A stretch of 64,000 nucleotides of DNA, taken from assembly GCF_002073975.1 (NCBI RefSeq), contig NZ_CP020384.1, positions 806,001 to 870,000 on the forward strand, in the 5' to 3' direction. The position numbers and the translations under genes were made by a program. Positions 28,717 to 39,175 of the stretch are shown in pieces (position 1 is the first letter of the stretch; each line of letters opens with the position of its first letter). Source of the stretch: Rhodovulum sp. MB263. Its GTDB lineage: Bacteria; Pseudomonadota; Alphaproteobacteria; Rhodobacterales; Rhodobacteraceae. Under the pieces are notes generated by a model. The model saw only the letters and a program-made list of their open reading frames with translations. It was not told the origin of the DNA and searched no databases.

Positions 28717-30954
28717 ATGCCCGACCTTCTGATCGAACTCTTCTCCGAGGAAATTCCGGCCCGCATGCAGGCCGGGGCGCGCGAGGCGCTGCGCCAGCGG
28801 GTGACCGACGGGCTGGTCGAGGCCGGTCTGAGCTATGCCCATGCCCGCGTCTGGTCGACGCCGCGCCGTCTGGTTCTGGCCATCGAGGGGCTTTCGGCCC
28901 GCAGTCCCGACCTGAAGGAAGAGCGCAAGGGCCCCCGTGTCGATGCGCCGGAAAAGGCGCTCGCAGGTTTCCTGCGCGCGACCGGGCTGACGCAGGACCA
29001 GCTTCAGGCCCGCGACGACAAGAAGGGCCGGGTCTGGGTCGCGCTGATCGAGAAGCCCGGCCGCGACGCGTCCGAGATCGTGGCCGAGGTGCTGGAAGGC
29101 GTGATCCGTAATTTCCCTTGGCCCAAGTCGATGCGCTGGGGCGCGGGCAACCTGCGCTGGGTGCGCCCGCTGCACTCGATCCTGTGCCTCTTGACCACCG
29201 AGGCCGGGGCCGAGATCGTGCCGCTCGAGATCGACGGCATCCGCGCGGGGGACACCACCCGCGGCCATCGCTTCATGGCGCCCGAGCCATTCCGGGTGAC
29301 GGGCTTCGAGGATTACGCGGTCAGGCTCAAGCGCGCGAAGGTCATGCTCGATCAGGATGAACGCGCCGAGCAGATCTGGCATGACGCCACCAACGCGGCC
29401 TTCGCCCAGGGTCTTGAGGTGGTCGAGGATAGGGGCCTTCTGACCGAGGTCGCGGGGCTCGTGGAATGGCCCGTGGTGCTGATGGGCACCATCGGCGAGG
29501 CCTTCCTGGACCTGCCGCCCGAGGTGCTTCAGACCTCGATGAAGGAGCATCAGAAGTTCTTCTCGGTCAGGGACCCGAAAACGGGGCAGATTGTTCGATT
29601 TGTGACAGTCGCGAACCGGGAAGCCGCCGATAACGGCGAGACCATCCTCAAGGGCAACGGAAAAGTGCTATCCGCGCGCCTGTCGGATGCGGCCTTCTTC
29701 TGGGGCAACGACCTTGCCGTTGCGAAGGCCGGCATGGAGAAGTGGCGCGAGGCGCTGACCCATGTGACCTTCCAGAGCGCGCTTGGGTCCCAGGCGGACC
29801 GGATCGGCCGCATCGCCGCGCTGGCCCGTGAGATCGCGCCGAAGGTCGGCGCCGATCCCGATCTGGCGGAACAGGCGGCAAAGGTCGCCAAGCTCGATCT
29901 GGCCTCGCAGATGGTCTATGAATTCCCCGAGCTTCAGGGCCTGATGGGCCGCTATTACGCCGAGGCCGCGGGCCTGCCCGCCGAGGTCGCCGAGGCTAGC
30001 GAGATGCATTACAAGCCCCTCGGCCCTTCCGACGCGGTCCCGACCGCGCCGGTTTCGGTCGCCGTGGCGCTGGCCGACAAGATCGACACGCTGACGGGCT
30101 TCTGGGCCATCGACGAGAAACCCACCGGGTCCAAAGACCCCTTCGCGCTGCGTCGCGCCGCGCTGGGGGTGATCCGGCTGATTGTATCGAACGGCGTGCG
30201 CCTCCAGCTTGAGGGCTTTCTGGATTGGCGTCTAAGTCATTTCATGGACGTGACTAAAGTGTTTCCATCCTACGGGGCGGAAGAAGCCGCAGCGGCTCTC
30301 AGGAAATTCCAAACTGATAAGCCCTGGGTGAGCCGGCATTTGTCAGAGCTGGCAGATGAAATCGAAGGCCAGAATAAGGAACATGATAGGCTTCGAGCCG
30401 ATTACCTGCGTGATTTCAGCGGCAAATCTTCCGACCTCCTCTCCTTCTTCCATGACCGGCTCAAGGTCCACCTGCGTGCCGAGGGCATCCGGCATGACGT
30501 GATCGACGCCTGTCTGGCCATGCCCGGCAATGACGACCTGACGCTGCTGGTCCGGCGGGCCGGGGCGCTGCAGGCGGTGCTGGGCACCGAGGATGGCGAA
30601 AACCTGGTGCAGGGCTTCAAGCGGGCTAACAACATCCTGACCCAGGCCGAGGAAAAGGACGGGGTCGAATACTCGTTCGGGGCCGACCGGAAATTCGCCG
30701 AGGACCCGGCCGAGGGGGCGCTTTTCGATGCGCTCGACATGGCCGAGGCGGTCATCGGTCCGGCGATGGAGGCCGAGGACTTCGCGAAGGCCATGGCCGC
30801 CATGGCCGCGCTTCGGGGGCCGGTCGATGCCTTCTTCGAGGCGGTGCAGGTCAATTCCGACAACGAGATCATCCGCCGCAATCGGCTGAACCTTCTGCAC
30901 CGCATCCGGACGACCTGTGGGCGCGTGGCCGATCTGACCCGGATCGAGGGCTGA
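28717..30954 (+). CDS. glyS: Glycyl-tRNA synthetase beta subunit
   Basis: A 745-residue partner of GlyQ in the alpha2beta2 enzyme. The start MPDLLIELFSEEIPARMQ, the motifs FPWPKSMRWG, VRPLHSILCLL, ALADKIDTLTGFWAI and the C-terminal anticodon-binding helices are typical. About 30180-30400 codon use is less GC-biased than elsewhere, but the frame is intact. It forms an operon with glyQ. Confidence 0.97.
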   Translation: MPDLLIELFSEEIPARMQAGAREALRQRVTDGLVEAGLSYAHARVWSTPRRLVLAIEGLSARSPDLKEERKGPRVDAPEKALAGFLRATGLTQDQLQARDDKKGRVWVALIEKPGRDASEIVAEVLEGVIRNFPWPKSMRWGAGNLRWVRPLHSILCLLTTEAGAEIVPLEIDGIRAGDTTRGHRFMAPEPFRVTGFEDYAVRLKRAKVMLDQDERAEQIWHDATNAAFAQGLEVVEDRGLLTEVAGLVEWPVVLMGTIGEAFLDLPPEVLQTSMKEHQKFFSVRDPKTGQIVRFVTVANREAADNGETILKGNGKVLSARLSDAAFFWGNDLAVAKAGMEKWREALTHVTFQSALGSQADRIGRIAALAREIAPKVGADPDLAEQAAKVAKLDLASQMVYEFPELQGLMGRYYAEAAGLPAEVAEASEMHYKPLGPSDAVPTAPVSVAVALADKIDTLTGFWAIDEKPTGSKDPFALRRAALGVIRLIVSNGVRLQLEGFLDWRLSHFMDVTKVFPSYGAEEAAAALRKFQTDKPWVSRHLSELADEIEGQNKEHDRLRADYLRDFSGKSSDLLSFFHDRLKVHLRAEGIRHDVIDACLAMPGNDDLTLLVRRAGALQAVLGTEDGENLVQGFKRANNILTQAEEKDGVEYSFGADRKFAEDPAEGALFDALDMAEAVIGPAMEAEDFAKAMAAMAALRGPVDAFFEAVQVNSDNEIIRRNRLNLLHRIRTTCGRVADLTRIEG

Positions 30955-31028
30955 GTGCCGCGTCGTGACGCTTTGCTTGTCAGACGCCGTCATCGGCGTA
31001 TGCTGCAGCAGGGGGGAAGGATGCTGCG

Positions 31029-33590
31029 GTGCGGAAACTCACGGATATCGTTGACTTTACCGAGATAACGCCGGAGGCGGCCATTGCCGCCGACCGCCAT
31101 GGCGGGCGGGCCAAGTGCCTGCAGCGGCTGGTGCGTATCGACCTGCCGGTGCCGCGTACCGTCGCGCTGTCCTTCGAGGCCGTACACCGGATCGCGCTGG
31201 GCCAGATGCCCGATGCTGAGGCGCTGCTGGCGGTCTTCGGGGCGGCGCCTCTGGTTTCCGTGCGGCCCAGCTCGCAGGACCCCGACTGGGGCGGGCCGGC
31301 TTCGATCCTGAATATCGGCATGAACGACGCCCGCCATGCCGCGCTGTGCGCAAGCCATGGCGAGACCCCGGCCAATGCGCTCTATCTGCGGTTCATCCAG
31401 GCCTATGCGGTCCATGTCGCGCGGCTCGATCCCGATCTGTTCGAGGCCGAGGAATGCTCGTCCGAGGCGGTGAGGGCGGCCCTTGCAGCCTATGCCGAGG
31501 AAACCGAAGAGCGGTTTCCGCAAGACCCGGCGCGGCAGTTGCTGGAGGTTCTGCGCTCGATGGCGCGGGCTTGGGAGGGCACGACGGCGCGGCTTCTGCG
31601 CCAGGCCAAGGGCGCGCCGGCCGAGGCGGGGCTGGGGCTTGTGGTGCAGCAGATGGCGCTGGGACTGGGGCCCGGGGAAAGCGGCTCGGGGGTGATCCAG
31701 TTCGTCGACAGCACCACCGGACAGCGGCGCATCACCGGGCGCTATCTGGCGCAAAGTCAGGGGCGCGATGCGGTCAGCCGCCAGAAACAAGCGCTGTTCC
31801 TGACCCGCGATCCGCGCGGCCCGGCGCTCGAGGATCGCTGCCCCGAGCTTTTCACCCGGCTCAAGCGGTACGGCGAGACCTGCCGGATCAATCTGTGCGA
31901 AGAGATGCAGATCGAGTTCACCATCGAGGCCGGGCGGCTTTGGGTGCTGGACGCGGTACGGGTGCAGCGCAGCGCGCGCAGCGCGGTGCGGATCGCGGTG
32001 ATGCTGGCCGATGAGGGGATCATCGCCCGCGAGGAGGCGCTGGCCCGGATCGAGCCCCGCGCGGTCAGCGAGCTTCTGCACAGCCAGGTCGATCCGGGCG
32101 GGCGGCGGCAGGTGATCGCGCAGGGCATTGCCGCGAGCCCCGGCGCGGCGGTGGGGCGGCTTGTCTTCGGCTCGGCCGCGGCGCAGGCCAGTGCCGCGCG
32201 CGGAGAGCCCTGCATCCTGGTGCGGCGCGAGACCACGCCCGAGGATATTCGCGGCATGCATGTGGCGGCGGGGGTGATGACCGAGCGTGGCGGCATGACC
32301 AGCCATGCCGCCGTGATCGCGCGCGGGCTGGGGGTTCCCTGCGTCGTCGGCGTCTCGGACATGCGTCTGAACCGTCGCGACGGCGTGTTGATCACATCGG
32401 ACGGGCGCAAGCTGCATGAGGGCGATATCGTCACGCTTGACGGCACCAACGGGCAGGCGCTGCTGGGCGAGGCCAAGATGCTGCCGCCCGCGCTCGACGA
32501 TGCGTTCCATGCGCTGATGGGCTGGGCCGAGGCGGCCTGCGATATCGGCATCCGCGCCAATGCCGACACCCCCGCCGATGCCGAGACCGCGCGCCGGTTC
32601 GGTGCTGACGGGATCGGGCTCTGCCGCACCGAACATATGTTTTTCGAACATGACCGGCTGACGGTCATGCATGAGATGATCTTTGCTGCCGGCCCCGAGG
32701 ACCGCAGCACGGTGCTGGAGCGGCTGCTGCCGATGCAGCGCAGCGATTTCATCCGGCTTTTCGAGATCATGCAGGGGCTTCCGGTCTGCATCCGGCTGTT
32801 CGACCCGCCGCTGCACGAGTTTCTGCCGCAGTCGCGCGAGGGGATCCACGGGCTGGCCGAAGCGCTTGGCCTGCCGGTGTCCGACGTGACCCGACGGGTC
32901 AAGGCCTTGTCCGAATTCAACCCGATGCTGGGCATGCGCGGGGTGCGGCTCGGGATCGCCGTGCCCGAGATCTACGACATGCAGGCCCGGGCCATCTTCG
33001 AGGCCACGATCGAGGTCAGCCGCAAGGGGCAGCCGGTGGTGCCCGAGATCATGATCCCGCTGGTCTCGGCGATGCGCGAGGTCGAACTGGTCAAGACCCG
33101 GATCGACTCGCTCGCTGCCGCGGTGCGGACCGAGCGCGGCGCCGATTTCGCCTACCGGCTTGGGGTGATGGTCGAGACGCCAAGGGCCGCGCTTCGGGCT
33201 GGCGATATCGCGCAGCATGCCGCCTTCCTCAGCTTCGGGACCAACGATCTGACCCAGATGACCTATGGGCTGTCGCGCGACGATGCCGGGCGTTTCATGG
33301 GGTCCTATGTCAAGCAGGGGGTCTTTGCCGAAGACCCGTTCCATGTGCTCGATACCGAGGGCGTGGGCGAGCTTCTGAGCATCGGCGCCGAACGCGGACG
33401 GCAGGCCCGGCCCGAGGTCGTGCTGTCGATCTGCGGCGAACATGGCGGCAATGCAGATTCGATTGCCTTCTGTCGCCAGGCCGGATTCGACTATGTTTCC
33501 TGCTCGCCGTTCCGGGTGCCCGTTGCGCGACTTGCCGCCGCACAGCTGGCGCTGGGCACAGCGCGACGCCCAAAACATGGGCGCTATTGA
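31029..33590 (+). CDS. ppdK: Pyruvate phosphate dikinase-family protein
   Basis: An 853-residue protein with the PPDK order: an N-terminal nucleotide-binding region, the phospho-histidine domain (TERGGMTSHAAVIARGLG, His about residue 426) and a C-terminal PEP-binding TIM barrel (GIGLCRTEHMFFEHDRL, FNPMLGMRGVRLGI, LSFGTNDLTQMTYGLSRDD, and the Cys in SICGEHGG about residue 803). The N-terminal nucleotide-binding part is only loosely conserved and shorter than in plant-type PPDK. Start is GTG at 31029 after GGAAGGA. It interconverts pyruvate and PEP, probably in carbon metabolism. Confidence 0.86.
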   Translation: MRKLTDIVDFTEITPEAAIAADRHGGRAKCLQRLVRIDLPVPRTVALSFEAVHRIALGQMPDAEALLAVFGAAPLVSVRPSSQDPDWGGPASILNIGMNDARHAALCASHGETPANALYLRFIQAYAVHVARLDPDLFEAEECSSEAVRAALAAYAEETEERFPQDPARQLLEVLRSMARAWEGTTARLLRQAKGAPAEAGLGLVVQQMALGLGPGESGSGVIQFVDSTTGQRRITGRYLAQSQGRDAVSRQKQALFLTRDPRGPALEDRCPELFTRLKRYGETCRINLCEEMQIEFTIEAGRLWVLDAVRVQRSARSAVRIAVMLADEGIIAREEALARIEPRAVSELLHSQVDPGGRRQVIAQGIAASPGAAVGRLVFGSAAAQASAARGEPCILVRRETTPEDIRGMHVAAGVMTERGGMTSHAAVIARGLGVPCVVGVSDMRLNRRDGVLITSDGRKLHEGDIVTLDGTNGQALLGEAKMLPPALDDAFHALMGWAEAACDIGIRANADTPADAETARRFGADGIGLCRTEHMFFEHDRLTVMHEMIFAAGPEDRSTVLERLLPMQRSDFIRLFEIMQGLPVCIRLFDPPLHEFLPQSREGIHGLAEALGLPVSDVTRRVKALSEFNPMLGMRGVRLGIAVPEIYDMQARAIFEATIEVSRKGQPVVPEIMIPLVSAMREVELVKTRIDSLAAAVRTERGADFAYRLGVMVETPRAALRAGDIAQHAAFLSFGTNDLTQMTYGLSRDDAGRFMGSYVKQGVFAEDPFHVLDTEGVGELLSIGAERGRQARPEVVLSICGEHGGNADSIAFCRQAGFDYVSCSPFRVPVARLAAAQLALGTARRPKHGRY

Positions 33591-33767
33591 ATCAACGGCT
33601 TGGTTGCCAGTTTTCGCGTCAGAAGCGAATTTTTCCGCAGGACGGCAATCATCAAATTAATCGCCTAATGATTGCAAAATGGGCCCTCGGATGGACATTT
33701 AGGCCCTTTGAGGGTAGAGGCCCGCCCCAGGGTCATGTGAGGGCCCTGGCCAGCGATGAGGGGCAGA

Positions 33768-34448
33768 ATGGGTCGGGTAAATGTTCGGGTCGCAGGTATT
33801 GCGGCAGCTACAGCCCTGCTTTTGGTCGCTCCGGCGGGCCAGTCGGAGATGACGGGATCGCAGTCGAACGATCCGACAGCGGTTCTGGGCGACAATCTCG
33901 CCCGGCTTCTCGGCGCCGAGCGTGCGGGGCTTCAGAGGCTCGGTTCGCGCCGGATCAACCGCCTCGCCACCTCCCCGACAGTCCGCGATGCCCGGCGCTA
34001 TGACCCGAAATGGCTCGATGCCCAACCCGCTGCCAAGGGCGGCGACTCCTGGACCTGCCTGAGCGAGGCGCTTTATTTCGAGGCCCGCGGCGAGACGGTG
34101 AAGGGTCAGTTTGCCGTGGCCGAGGTGATCCTGAACCGCGTCGCCTCGCCGCTTTACCCCGACAGCGTCTGCGGCGTGGTGCATCAGGGCAGCGGCAAGC
34201 TGCATGGCTGCCAGTTTTCCTATACCTGCGATGGCCGCGCCGAGCGTATCTCGGATCAGCGGGCCTATCGGCGGCTGGGCAAGATCGCGCGCCTGATGCT
34301 TGATGGCGCTCCGCGGGCGCTGACCGGCGGCGCCACACATTACCACAATCGCAGCGTCGATCCGGGCTGGGCGCGACGCCTGCCGCGGACGGCCTCGATC
34401 GGCCAGCATCTGTTCTACCGTCAGCCTGCTGCCGTCGCGGCCAACTGA
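33768..34448 (+). CDS. Secreted cell wall hydrolase (SleB-type)
   Basis: A 226-residue protein with a signal peptide (VAGIAAATALLLVAPAG, cleavage near residue 25) and a C-terminal SleB/lytic domain: CLSEALYFEARGETVKGQFA with the likely catalytic glutamate, AEVILNRVASPLYPDSVCGVV, GCQFSYTCDG and GATHYHNRSVDPGWAR. ATG 33768 follows GAGGGGCAGA. It likely trims peptidoglycan during growth. Monocistronic. Confidence 0.87.
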   Translation: MGRVNVRVAGIAAATALLLVAPAGQSEMTGSQSNDPTAVLGDNLARLLGAERAGLQRLGSRRINRLATSPTVRDARRYDPKWLDAQPAAKGGDSWTCLSEALYFEARGETVKGQFAVAEVILNRVASPLYPDSVCGVVHQGSGKLHGCQFSYTCDGRAERISDQRAYRRLGKIARLMLDGAPRALTGGATHYHNRSVDPGWARRLPRTASIGQHLFYRQPAAVAAN

Positions 34449-34529
34449 AGCGCCCGCCCCGTTGCATCCCGTATCATCCGGCCGCCGGGCTGTTCGTCGC
34501 GCCCGTTTCCGCCTATGAGGAAAGCCAGC

Positions 34530-35495
34530 ATGCCGGAGACCCAGATGACAGACGACATCCGCCTTGCCTTTGCCCATCCTTCTGAACGGGCCGAGGCCAT
34601 GGATCCGGCCCGGCCGCTGCGCGACCGGATCTCGCTGCGCGACCATGTCGCCGAGGTCGAGATCGGGGCCTTTCAGGCCGAGCGCGGCTCGACCCAGCGG
34701 GTGCGGTTCAATGTCGTGGTCGAGGTCCGGCCGCATCCGGCGCCGCTGGACGACGATGTCGACCGGGTGCTGTCCTATGACATGATTGCCGAGGCGATCG
34801 CGGCCGAACTCTCCTCGGAGCGGCTGAACCTGCTCGAGACCCTGGCCGAGCGGGTCGCCGAGCGCATCCTGGCCGCGCCGCAGGCGATGCGGGCCTATAT
34901 CCGGATCGAGAAGCTCGACCGCGGGCCCGGCGCGCTCGGGGTCGAGATCGTGCGCGACCGTGCACCCGATCTGCCGCGCCCGGTGCCGGTGGCGGCCGAG
35001 CCCGAGCCCTCGGTCGCGCCGCTTGTCGTGTTCCTGACCAATGCCGCACTGGCCGCGCCCGAGCTGCCCGCCTGGCTCGACCGCTGGCAGGCCGGGGGGC
35101 GGCCGCTGGTGCTGTGTGTCGGGGCGGCCGAGACGCCCGCGCCGCAGGCGACGGCGCCGCTGGTCCAGCGCCGGATCGATCTGCTGGCCATCGAGCAGAA
35201 TGCCTGGGTGCTGGCCGGGCGCGATCCGCGTTGCGTGGTGCGGGGCAGCCGGACCGAGATCGACTGGGCGATGAAGCATGGCCAGATCAGCGTCTGGGCG
35301 CCCTCGAAGATCGTGCTCGACGCGGTCGAAAGCCCCTCTGCCGAGCCGCATGACGCGCTGGCCCTTGCGCTCTGGTTCGCAGCAGGGCTGCACGCCGAGA
35401 CGGTACTGGTCATTGGCGAGGATGTCCCCGAGCATCCCGCGCCCGGGCTCGATGTGCGCTATGTTTCGCCCGGCGCCGCGGGAGGCGCGATCTGA
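34530..35495 (+). CDS. folB: Dihydroneopterin aldolase with C-terminal extension
   Basis: A roughly 321-residue protein. Residues about 15-135 are a FolB domain: DRISLRDHVAEVEIGAFQAE, QRVRFNVVVEV, DDVDRVLSYDMIAEAI and LNLLETLAERVAERIL. The remaining 180 residues form an alanine-rich nucleotide-metabolism-like domain I cannot name. FolB cleaves dihydroneopterin in folate synthesis. folP follows 39 bp later and glmM overlaps it, forming a folB-folP-glmM operon. Start could also be the ATG at 34515 or 34545. Confidence 0.85.
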   Translation: MPETQMTDDIRLAFAHPSERAEAMDPARPLRDRISLRDHVAEVEIGAFQAERGSTQRVRFNVVVEVRPHPAPLDDDVDRVLSYDMIAEAIAAELSSERLNLLETLAERVAERILAAPQAMRAYIRIEKLDRGPGALGVEIVRDRAPDLPRPVPVAAEPEPSVAPLVVFLTNAALAAPELPAWLDRWQAGGRPLVLCVGAAETPAPQATAPLVQRRIDLLAIEQNAWVLAGRDPRCVVRGSRTEIDWAMKHGQISVWAPSKIVLDAVESPSAEPHDALALALWFAAGLHAETVLVIGEDVPEHPAPGLDVRYVSPGAAGGAI

Positions 35496-35534
35496 CGGGT
35501 TGCCAAGCGCCCCGGCTTGGCAGATCAACGCTCC

Positions 35535-36554
35535 ATGAGCAGCTATTTCCGTCCCATCGTACAGACCGATCCCGCCCGCCCCTCCGAGGCTCTGACACTG
35601 GCCGGAGGTTGGGGCTGGTTCGCAATGGCCGAGATGCTGGAGCGGGGCGAGCCGCCGCGGCTGGTCCCGGCGCGCGCGATCCCCGAGGACTGGCGCCTCG
35701 CGCTGACCGCGCCGCGTCCGGCTGTCGCCGGGCTGACCATGGACCGCCCGCGGCTGATGGGCATTCTCAACGTCACGCCCGACAGCTTTTCCGATGGCGG
35801 GCAGCATGACCGGCCAGAGGCGGCGCTGGCCCATGCCCGGGCGCTGGCCGAGCATGCGGACATTCTTGATATCGGCGGCGAATCGACCCGGCCCGGCGCG
35901 GCCGATGTCTCGGTCGCCGAGGAAATCGAGCGCACCGCCCCCGTCATCGCGGCGCTGCGTGCCGCCGGGGTCAAACGGCCGGTCTCGATCGACACCCGCA
36001 AGGCGGCGGTGGCCGAGGCCGCGCTCGCGGCCGGCGCCAATATGGTCAATGATGTCGCGGCGCTGGGCTTCGACCCGGATCTGGCGGGGGTGACAGCGCG
36101 GGCGGGCGCGGCGGTCTGCCTGATGCATGCCCAGGGCGACCCGGCCACGATGCAGGACGACCCGCATTACGATCACGTGTTGCTGGACGTCTATGATTTC
36201 CTCGTCGAGCGGGTGCGGGCGGCGCTGGCGGCCGGTATTCCGGCCTCGCGCATCGTCGTCGATCCGGGCATCGGCTTCGGCAAGAGCCTGGCGCATAACC
36301 TGGCGCTTCTGCGCGGGATCGCCCTGTTTCACGGGCTGGGCTGTCCGGTGCTGCTGGGCGCGTCGCGCAAGCGCTTCATCGGCACCGTCGGCGGTGCCGA
36401 GCTGGCGGCGGCGCGGGGGCCGGGCTCGGTCGCGGTGGCGCTGGCCGCCATCGCGCAGGGCATTCAGATCGTGCGGGTGCATGACGCGGCCGAGACCCGA
36501 CAGGCGATGCGGCTCGACGCGGCAGTCAAGGGGCTTGAGGTGGGCCATGACTAG
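35535..36554 (+). CDS. folP: Dihydropteroate synthase
   Basis: A 339-residue TIM-barrel enzyme joining pterin and p-aminobenzoate. The core motifs are [57 protein letters not shown], and [29 protein letters not shown] 65-residue N-terminal extension precedes the core, as in related bacteria. Its end overlaps the glmM start by 8 bp, so the two are coupled. Confidence 0.96.
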   Translation: MSSYFRPIVQTDPARPSEALTLAGGWGWFAMAEMLERGEPPRLVPARAIPEDWRLALTAPRPAVAGLTMDRPRLMGILNVTPDSFSDGGQHDRPEAALAHARALAEHADILDIGGESTRPGAADVSVAEEIERTAPVIAALRAAGVKRPVSIDTRKAAVAEAALAAGANMVNDVAALGFDPDLAGVTARAGAAVCLMHAQGDPATMQDDPHYDHVLLDVYDFLVERVRAALAAGIPASRIVVDPGIGFGKSLAHNLALLRGIALFHGLGCPVLLGASRKRFIGTVGGAELAAARGPGSVAVALAAIAQGIQIVRVHDAAETRQAMRLDAAVKGLEVGHD

Positions 36555-37890
36555 ACAGATCTTCGGCACCGACGGCGTGCGCGGTCGCGCCAACAGCCAT
36601 CCGATGACGCCGGACATGGCGTTGCGCCTGGGGCAGGCGGCGGGGCGCTATTTCCGCACCGACGGGCTGAACCGGCACCGGGTGGTGATCGGCAAGGACA
36701 CGCGCCGGTCGGGCTACATGCTGGAAAACGCGCTGACCGCGGGGCTGACCTCGACCGGCATGAACGTCTTGCTGCTGGGACCGGTGCCGACGCCTGCGGT
36801 GGGCTTTCTGACCCAGTCGATGCGCGCCGATCTCGGCATCATGATCTCGGCCAGCCATAATCCCCATGAGGACAATGGCATCAAGTTCTTCGGCCCCTCG
36901 GGCTTCAAGTTGTCGGACGAGGCCGAGGCCGAGATCGAGGCGATTCTTGCCGGCGAGATCGCGCTGAGCCAGCCGGCCAATATCGGCAGCGCCAAGCGGA
37001 TCGATGACGGGCTCTGGCGCTATGGCGAATTTCTCAAGACCACCTTCCCGCACGGGCTGCGGCTTGATGGGCTGAAGGTGGTGGTCGACTGTGCCAATGG
37101 CGCGGCCTATCGGGTGGCGCCGACCGTGCTGTGGGAACTCGGTGCCGAGGTCGTGCCCGTGGGCACCGATCCGAACGGCTTCAACATCAACCAGAACTGC
37201 GGCTCGACCCATACCGATACCGCGGCTGCGGCGGTGGTGGCCCATGGCGCCGATCTGGGGATCTGTCTGGACGGCGATGCCGACCGGGTGATGATCATCG
37301 ACGAGACCGGGGCGGTGGCCGATGGCGACCAGATCATGGCGCTGTTTGCCGAACGCTGGGCCGTCCAGGGGCGGTTGCGCAATGGCACGCTGGTCGCGAC
37401 GGTGATGTCCAATCTCGGGCTCGAGCGGCACCTGGCGGCGCAGGGGCTGCGGCTGGAGCGCACGGCGGTCGGCGACCGTTACGTGGTCGAGGCGATGCGC
37501 AAGGGCGGATGGAACCTCGGCGGCGAACAGTCCGGCCATATCGTGATGACCGATTATTGCACCACCGGCGACGGGCTTCTGGCCGGGCTTCAGTTCCTGG
37601 CGGCGATGGTCGAGACCGGGCGTCCTGCCTCGGAGCTTGCGCGCCGGTTCGACCGGGTGCCGCAATTGCTGAGGAATGTCCGCTATGCCGCCGGGGCCGA
37701 CCCGCTGGCCACTGCGCCGGTGCAGGCGGCGATTGCCGCGGCCGAAAAGCGCCTGAACGGGCATGGGCGGCTTCTGATCCGCAAATCCGGGACCGAACCG
37801 CTGATCCGGGTCATGGCCGAATGCGAGGATGACGCACAGCTGATCGAGGTCGTGGGCAAGGTGGTCGCGGCTGTCGAACAGGTGGCCTGA
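36547..37890 (+). CDS. glmM: Phosphoglucosamine mutase
   Basis: A 447-residue alpha-D-phosphohexomutase making glucosamine-1-phosphate for the cell wall. It begins [14 protein letters not shown] and has the catalytic phosphoserine in [15 protein letters not shown] (about residue 100), the metal loop [13 protein letters not shown] and the ligand loop GEQSGHIV, ending with [14 protein letters not shown]. Last gene of the core region; the accessory island begins directly after its stop. Confidence 0.97.
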   Translation: MTRQIFGTDGVRGRANSHPMTPDMALRLGQAAGRYFRTDGLNRHRVVIGKDTRRSGYMLENALTAGLTSTGMNVLLLGPVPTPAVGFLTQSMRADLGIMISASHNPHEDNGIKFFGPSGFKLSDEAEAEIEAILAGEIALSQPANIGSAKRIDDGLWRYGEFLKTTFPHGLRLDGLKVVVDCANGAAYRVAPTVLWELGAEVVPVGTDPNGFNINQNCGSTHTDTAAAAVVAHGADLGICLDGDADRVMIIDETGAVADGDQIMALFAERWAVQGRLRNGTLVATVMSNLGLERHLAAQGLRLERTAVGDRYVVEAMRKGGWNLGGEQSGHIVMTDYCTTGDGLLAGLQFLAAMVETGRPASELARRFDRVPQLLRNVRYAAGADPLATAPVQAAIAAAEKRLNGHGRLLIRKSGTEPLIRVMAECEDDAQLIEVVGKVVAAVEQVA

Positions 37891-37934
37891 GCCGCCTCGG
37901 TGGCCTCCCTTCCGCAGCCGGGGCCTGTCTCGGT

Positions 37935-38205
37935 CGCGCGCCCCGGATGGGGTTGGTACTATCTGAGCACCATCCTAGACGACTTCAGCCGATATGTGAT
38001 CGCCTGGAAGCTCTGCAAGACCATGCGGGTCGAAGATGTCACTGACACGCTCCAACTCGCGCTGGAGGCGTCCGGTTGCGACCAGCCGACCGTGCTACAC
38101 CGGCCACGACTTCTCAGCGACAACGGCTCGTCCTACATCGCAGGCGATCTCGCAACCTGGCTGGAAGACAAGCAGATGGAGCATGTGCGCGGAGCCCCCA
38201 TGCGC
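37935..38205 (+). pseudogene. Truncated IS3-type transposase (DDE/rve core)
   Basis: The frame reads YYLSTILDDFSRYVIAWKLC, VEDVTDTLQLALEASGCDQ, PRLLSDNGSSYIAGDLATWL and MEHVRGAPMRH, the middle of an IS3-family OrfB with two of the three DDE residues (ILDDFS and SDNGS). After RGAPMRH the match stops and the C-terminal third with the final Glu is missing; the N-terminus is also cut. It lies 45 bp after glmM and marks the left border of the island. Confidence 0.85.
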
Positions 38206-38222
38206 CACTGGCCTGCCATGGC

Positions 38223-38405
38223 TCAGCCCTTGTCGCCGGTGACGCGCCTGGCGGGCTGTCTTCTACCGCCCGGGATGACCATCGGCTCTCGGAACCGCCA
38301 AGGCCCGCAGCGACCGCAGGTGCACTCCTCCCGCCATATGCTGCTGAACGGATGACGTCTCACCAGGACCATCAGCCCGCCGCATTCGCACTTGCTTCCG
38401 GTCAT
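38223..38405 (-). CDS. Small zinc-ribbon-like protein, unknown
   Basis: A 60-residue ORF with two cysteine knuckles, CECGG near the N-terminus and CTCGRCG in the middle, suggesting a small zinc ribbon. The ATG at 38405 is preceded by GGGAGACCGAA, a fair ribosome binding site. It lies against the broken transposase, so it may be part of the mobile DNA. Function unknown. Confidence 0.45.
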   Translation of the reverse strand: MTGSKCECGGLMVLVRRHPFSSIWREECTCGRCGPWRFREPMVIPGGRRQPARRVTGDKG

Positions 38406-38587
38406 TTCGGTCTCCCGGTCTGATCGGGGTGCATGGTTGGCGGCCAGACTCTGGCATTGCCGCATGTCGGGCCTGCTCGCCCTTCGGAATGAGGGGGACG
38501 AAACGGGCGAGCTATGGGCGAGCGCGCATGTGACCTTTAGATCACTTTATACTTGCATGATCCGAGCGCGTGATCTATATTTCACTC

Positions 38588-38878
38588 ATGGGTTACGAAA
38601 TTCACCAGTCCGCCGAGTTCTCGAAATGGCTTCGCAAGCTGAAAGACCGCACGGCGCAAGCCCGCATCGCGATCAGGATCGCCCGGCTTGAAGCTGGCCT
38701 CATGGGCGACGCCAAGTTCTTCGACGGCATTGGTGAACTTCGGATCACCTACGGCCCGGGATACCGCGTCTACTTCGTCCAGCAGGGCGAGACGATCATC
38801 ATCCTGCTCTGCGGAGGCGACAAAGGCTCCCAGCGCCGGGACATCGAAAAGGCCAAGACCATGGCCAAGGAAATTTAG
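38588..38878 (+). CDS. Type II toxin, RelE/HigB-like
   Basis: A 96-residue basic protein of the addiction-module killer group (COG3657 kind). It shows EFSKWLRKLKDRTAQARIAIRI split around FSKWLRKLKD, LEAGLMGDAKFFDGIGELRI, YGPGYRVYFVQ and the C-terminal LLCGGDKGSQRRDIEKA. Such toxins cleave mRNA at the ribosome. The antitoxin gene follows after 9 bp. Start at ATG 38588; a GTG at 38570 is possible. Confidence 0.9.
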   Translation: MGYEIHQSAEFSKWLRKLKDRTAQARIAIRIARLEAGLMGDAKFFDGIGELRITYGPGYRVYFVQQGETIIILLCGGDKGSQRRDIEKAKTMAKEI

Positions 38879-38887
38879 GAAGCAACC

Positions 38888-39175
38888 ATGCCTATCGAAA
38901 CTACCCGCTTCGACGCAGCCGAATATCTCGACACGCCGGAAGCGCAAGCGATGCTGCTCTCCGACGCCTTCGAGACGGGTGACGCCGCCTACATCAAGCA
39001 CGCCATCGGGATCGTCGCCAGGGCGCGCGGGATCAAGGACACGGCCGAGGCCGCCGGGATCACCCGGGAGGCGCTGCACCGCGCCTTGGGTGAGAAGGGA
39101 AACCCGAGGCTGTCTACTATCCTCGGCGTGACGAAGGCGCTCGGGCTGACGTTGCGGGTTGAAGCCGCTTCCTAA
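38888..39175 (+). CDS. Antitoxin, HigA-like HTH (COG3636 group)
   Basis: A 95-residue helix-turn-helix protein. The N-terminal FDAAEYLDTPEAQAMLL and the HTH region IVARARGIKDTAEAAGITRE with LHRALGEKGNPRLSTILGVTKALGL are the hallmarks of the antidote partner of this toxin group. It neutralises the upstream toxin and probably represses their shared promoter. The toxin-first gene order fits this family. Confidence 0.9.
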   Translation: MPIETTRFDAAEYLDTPEAQAMLLSDAFETGDAAYIKHAIGIVARARGIKDTAEAAGITREALHRALGEKGNPRLSTILGVTKALGLTLRVEAAS

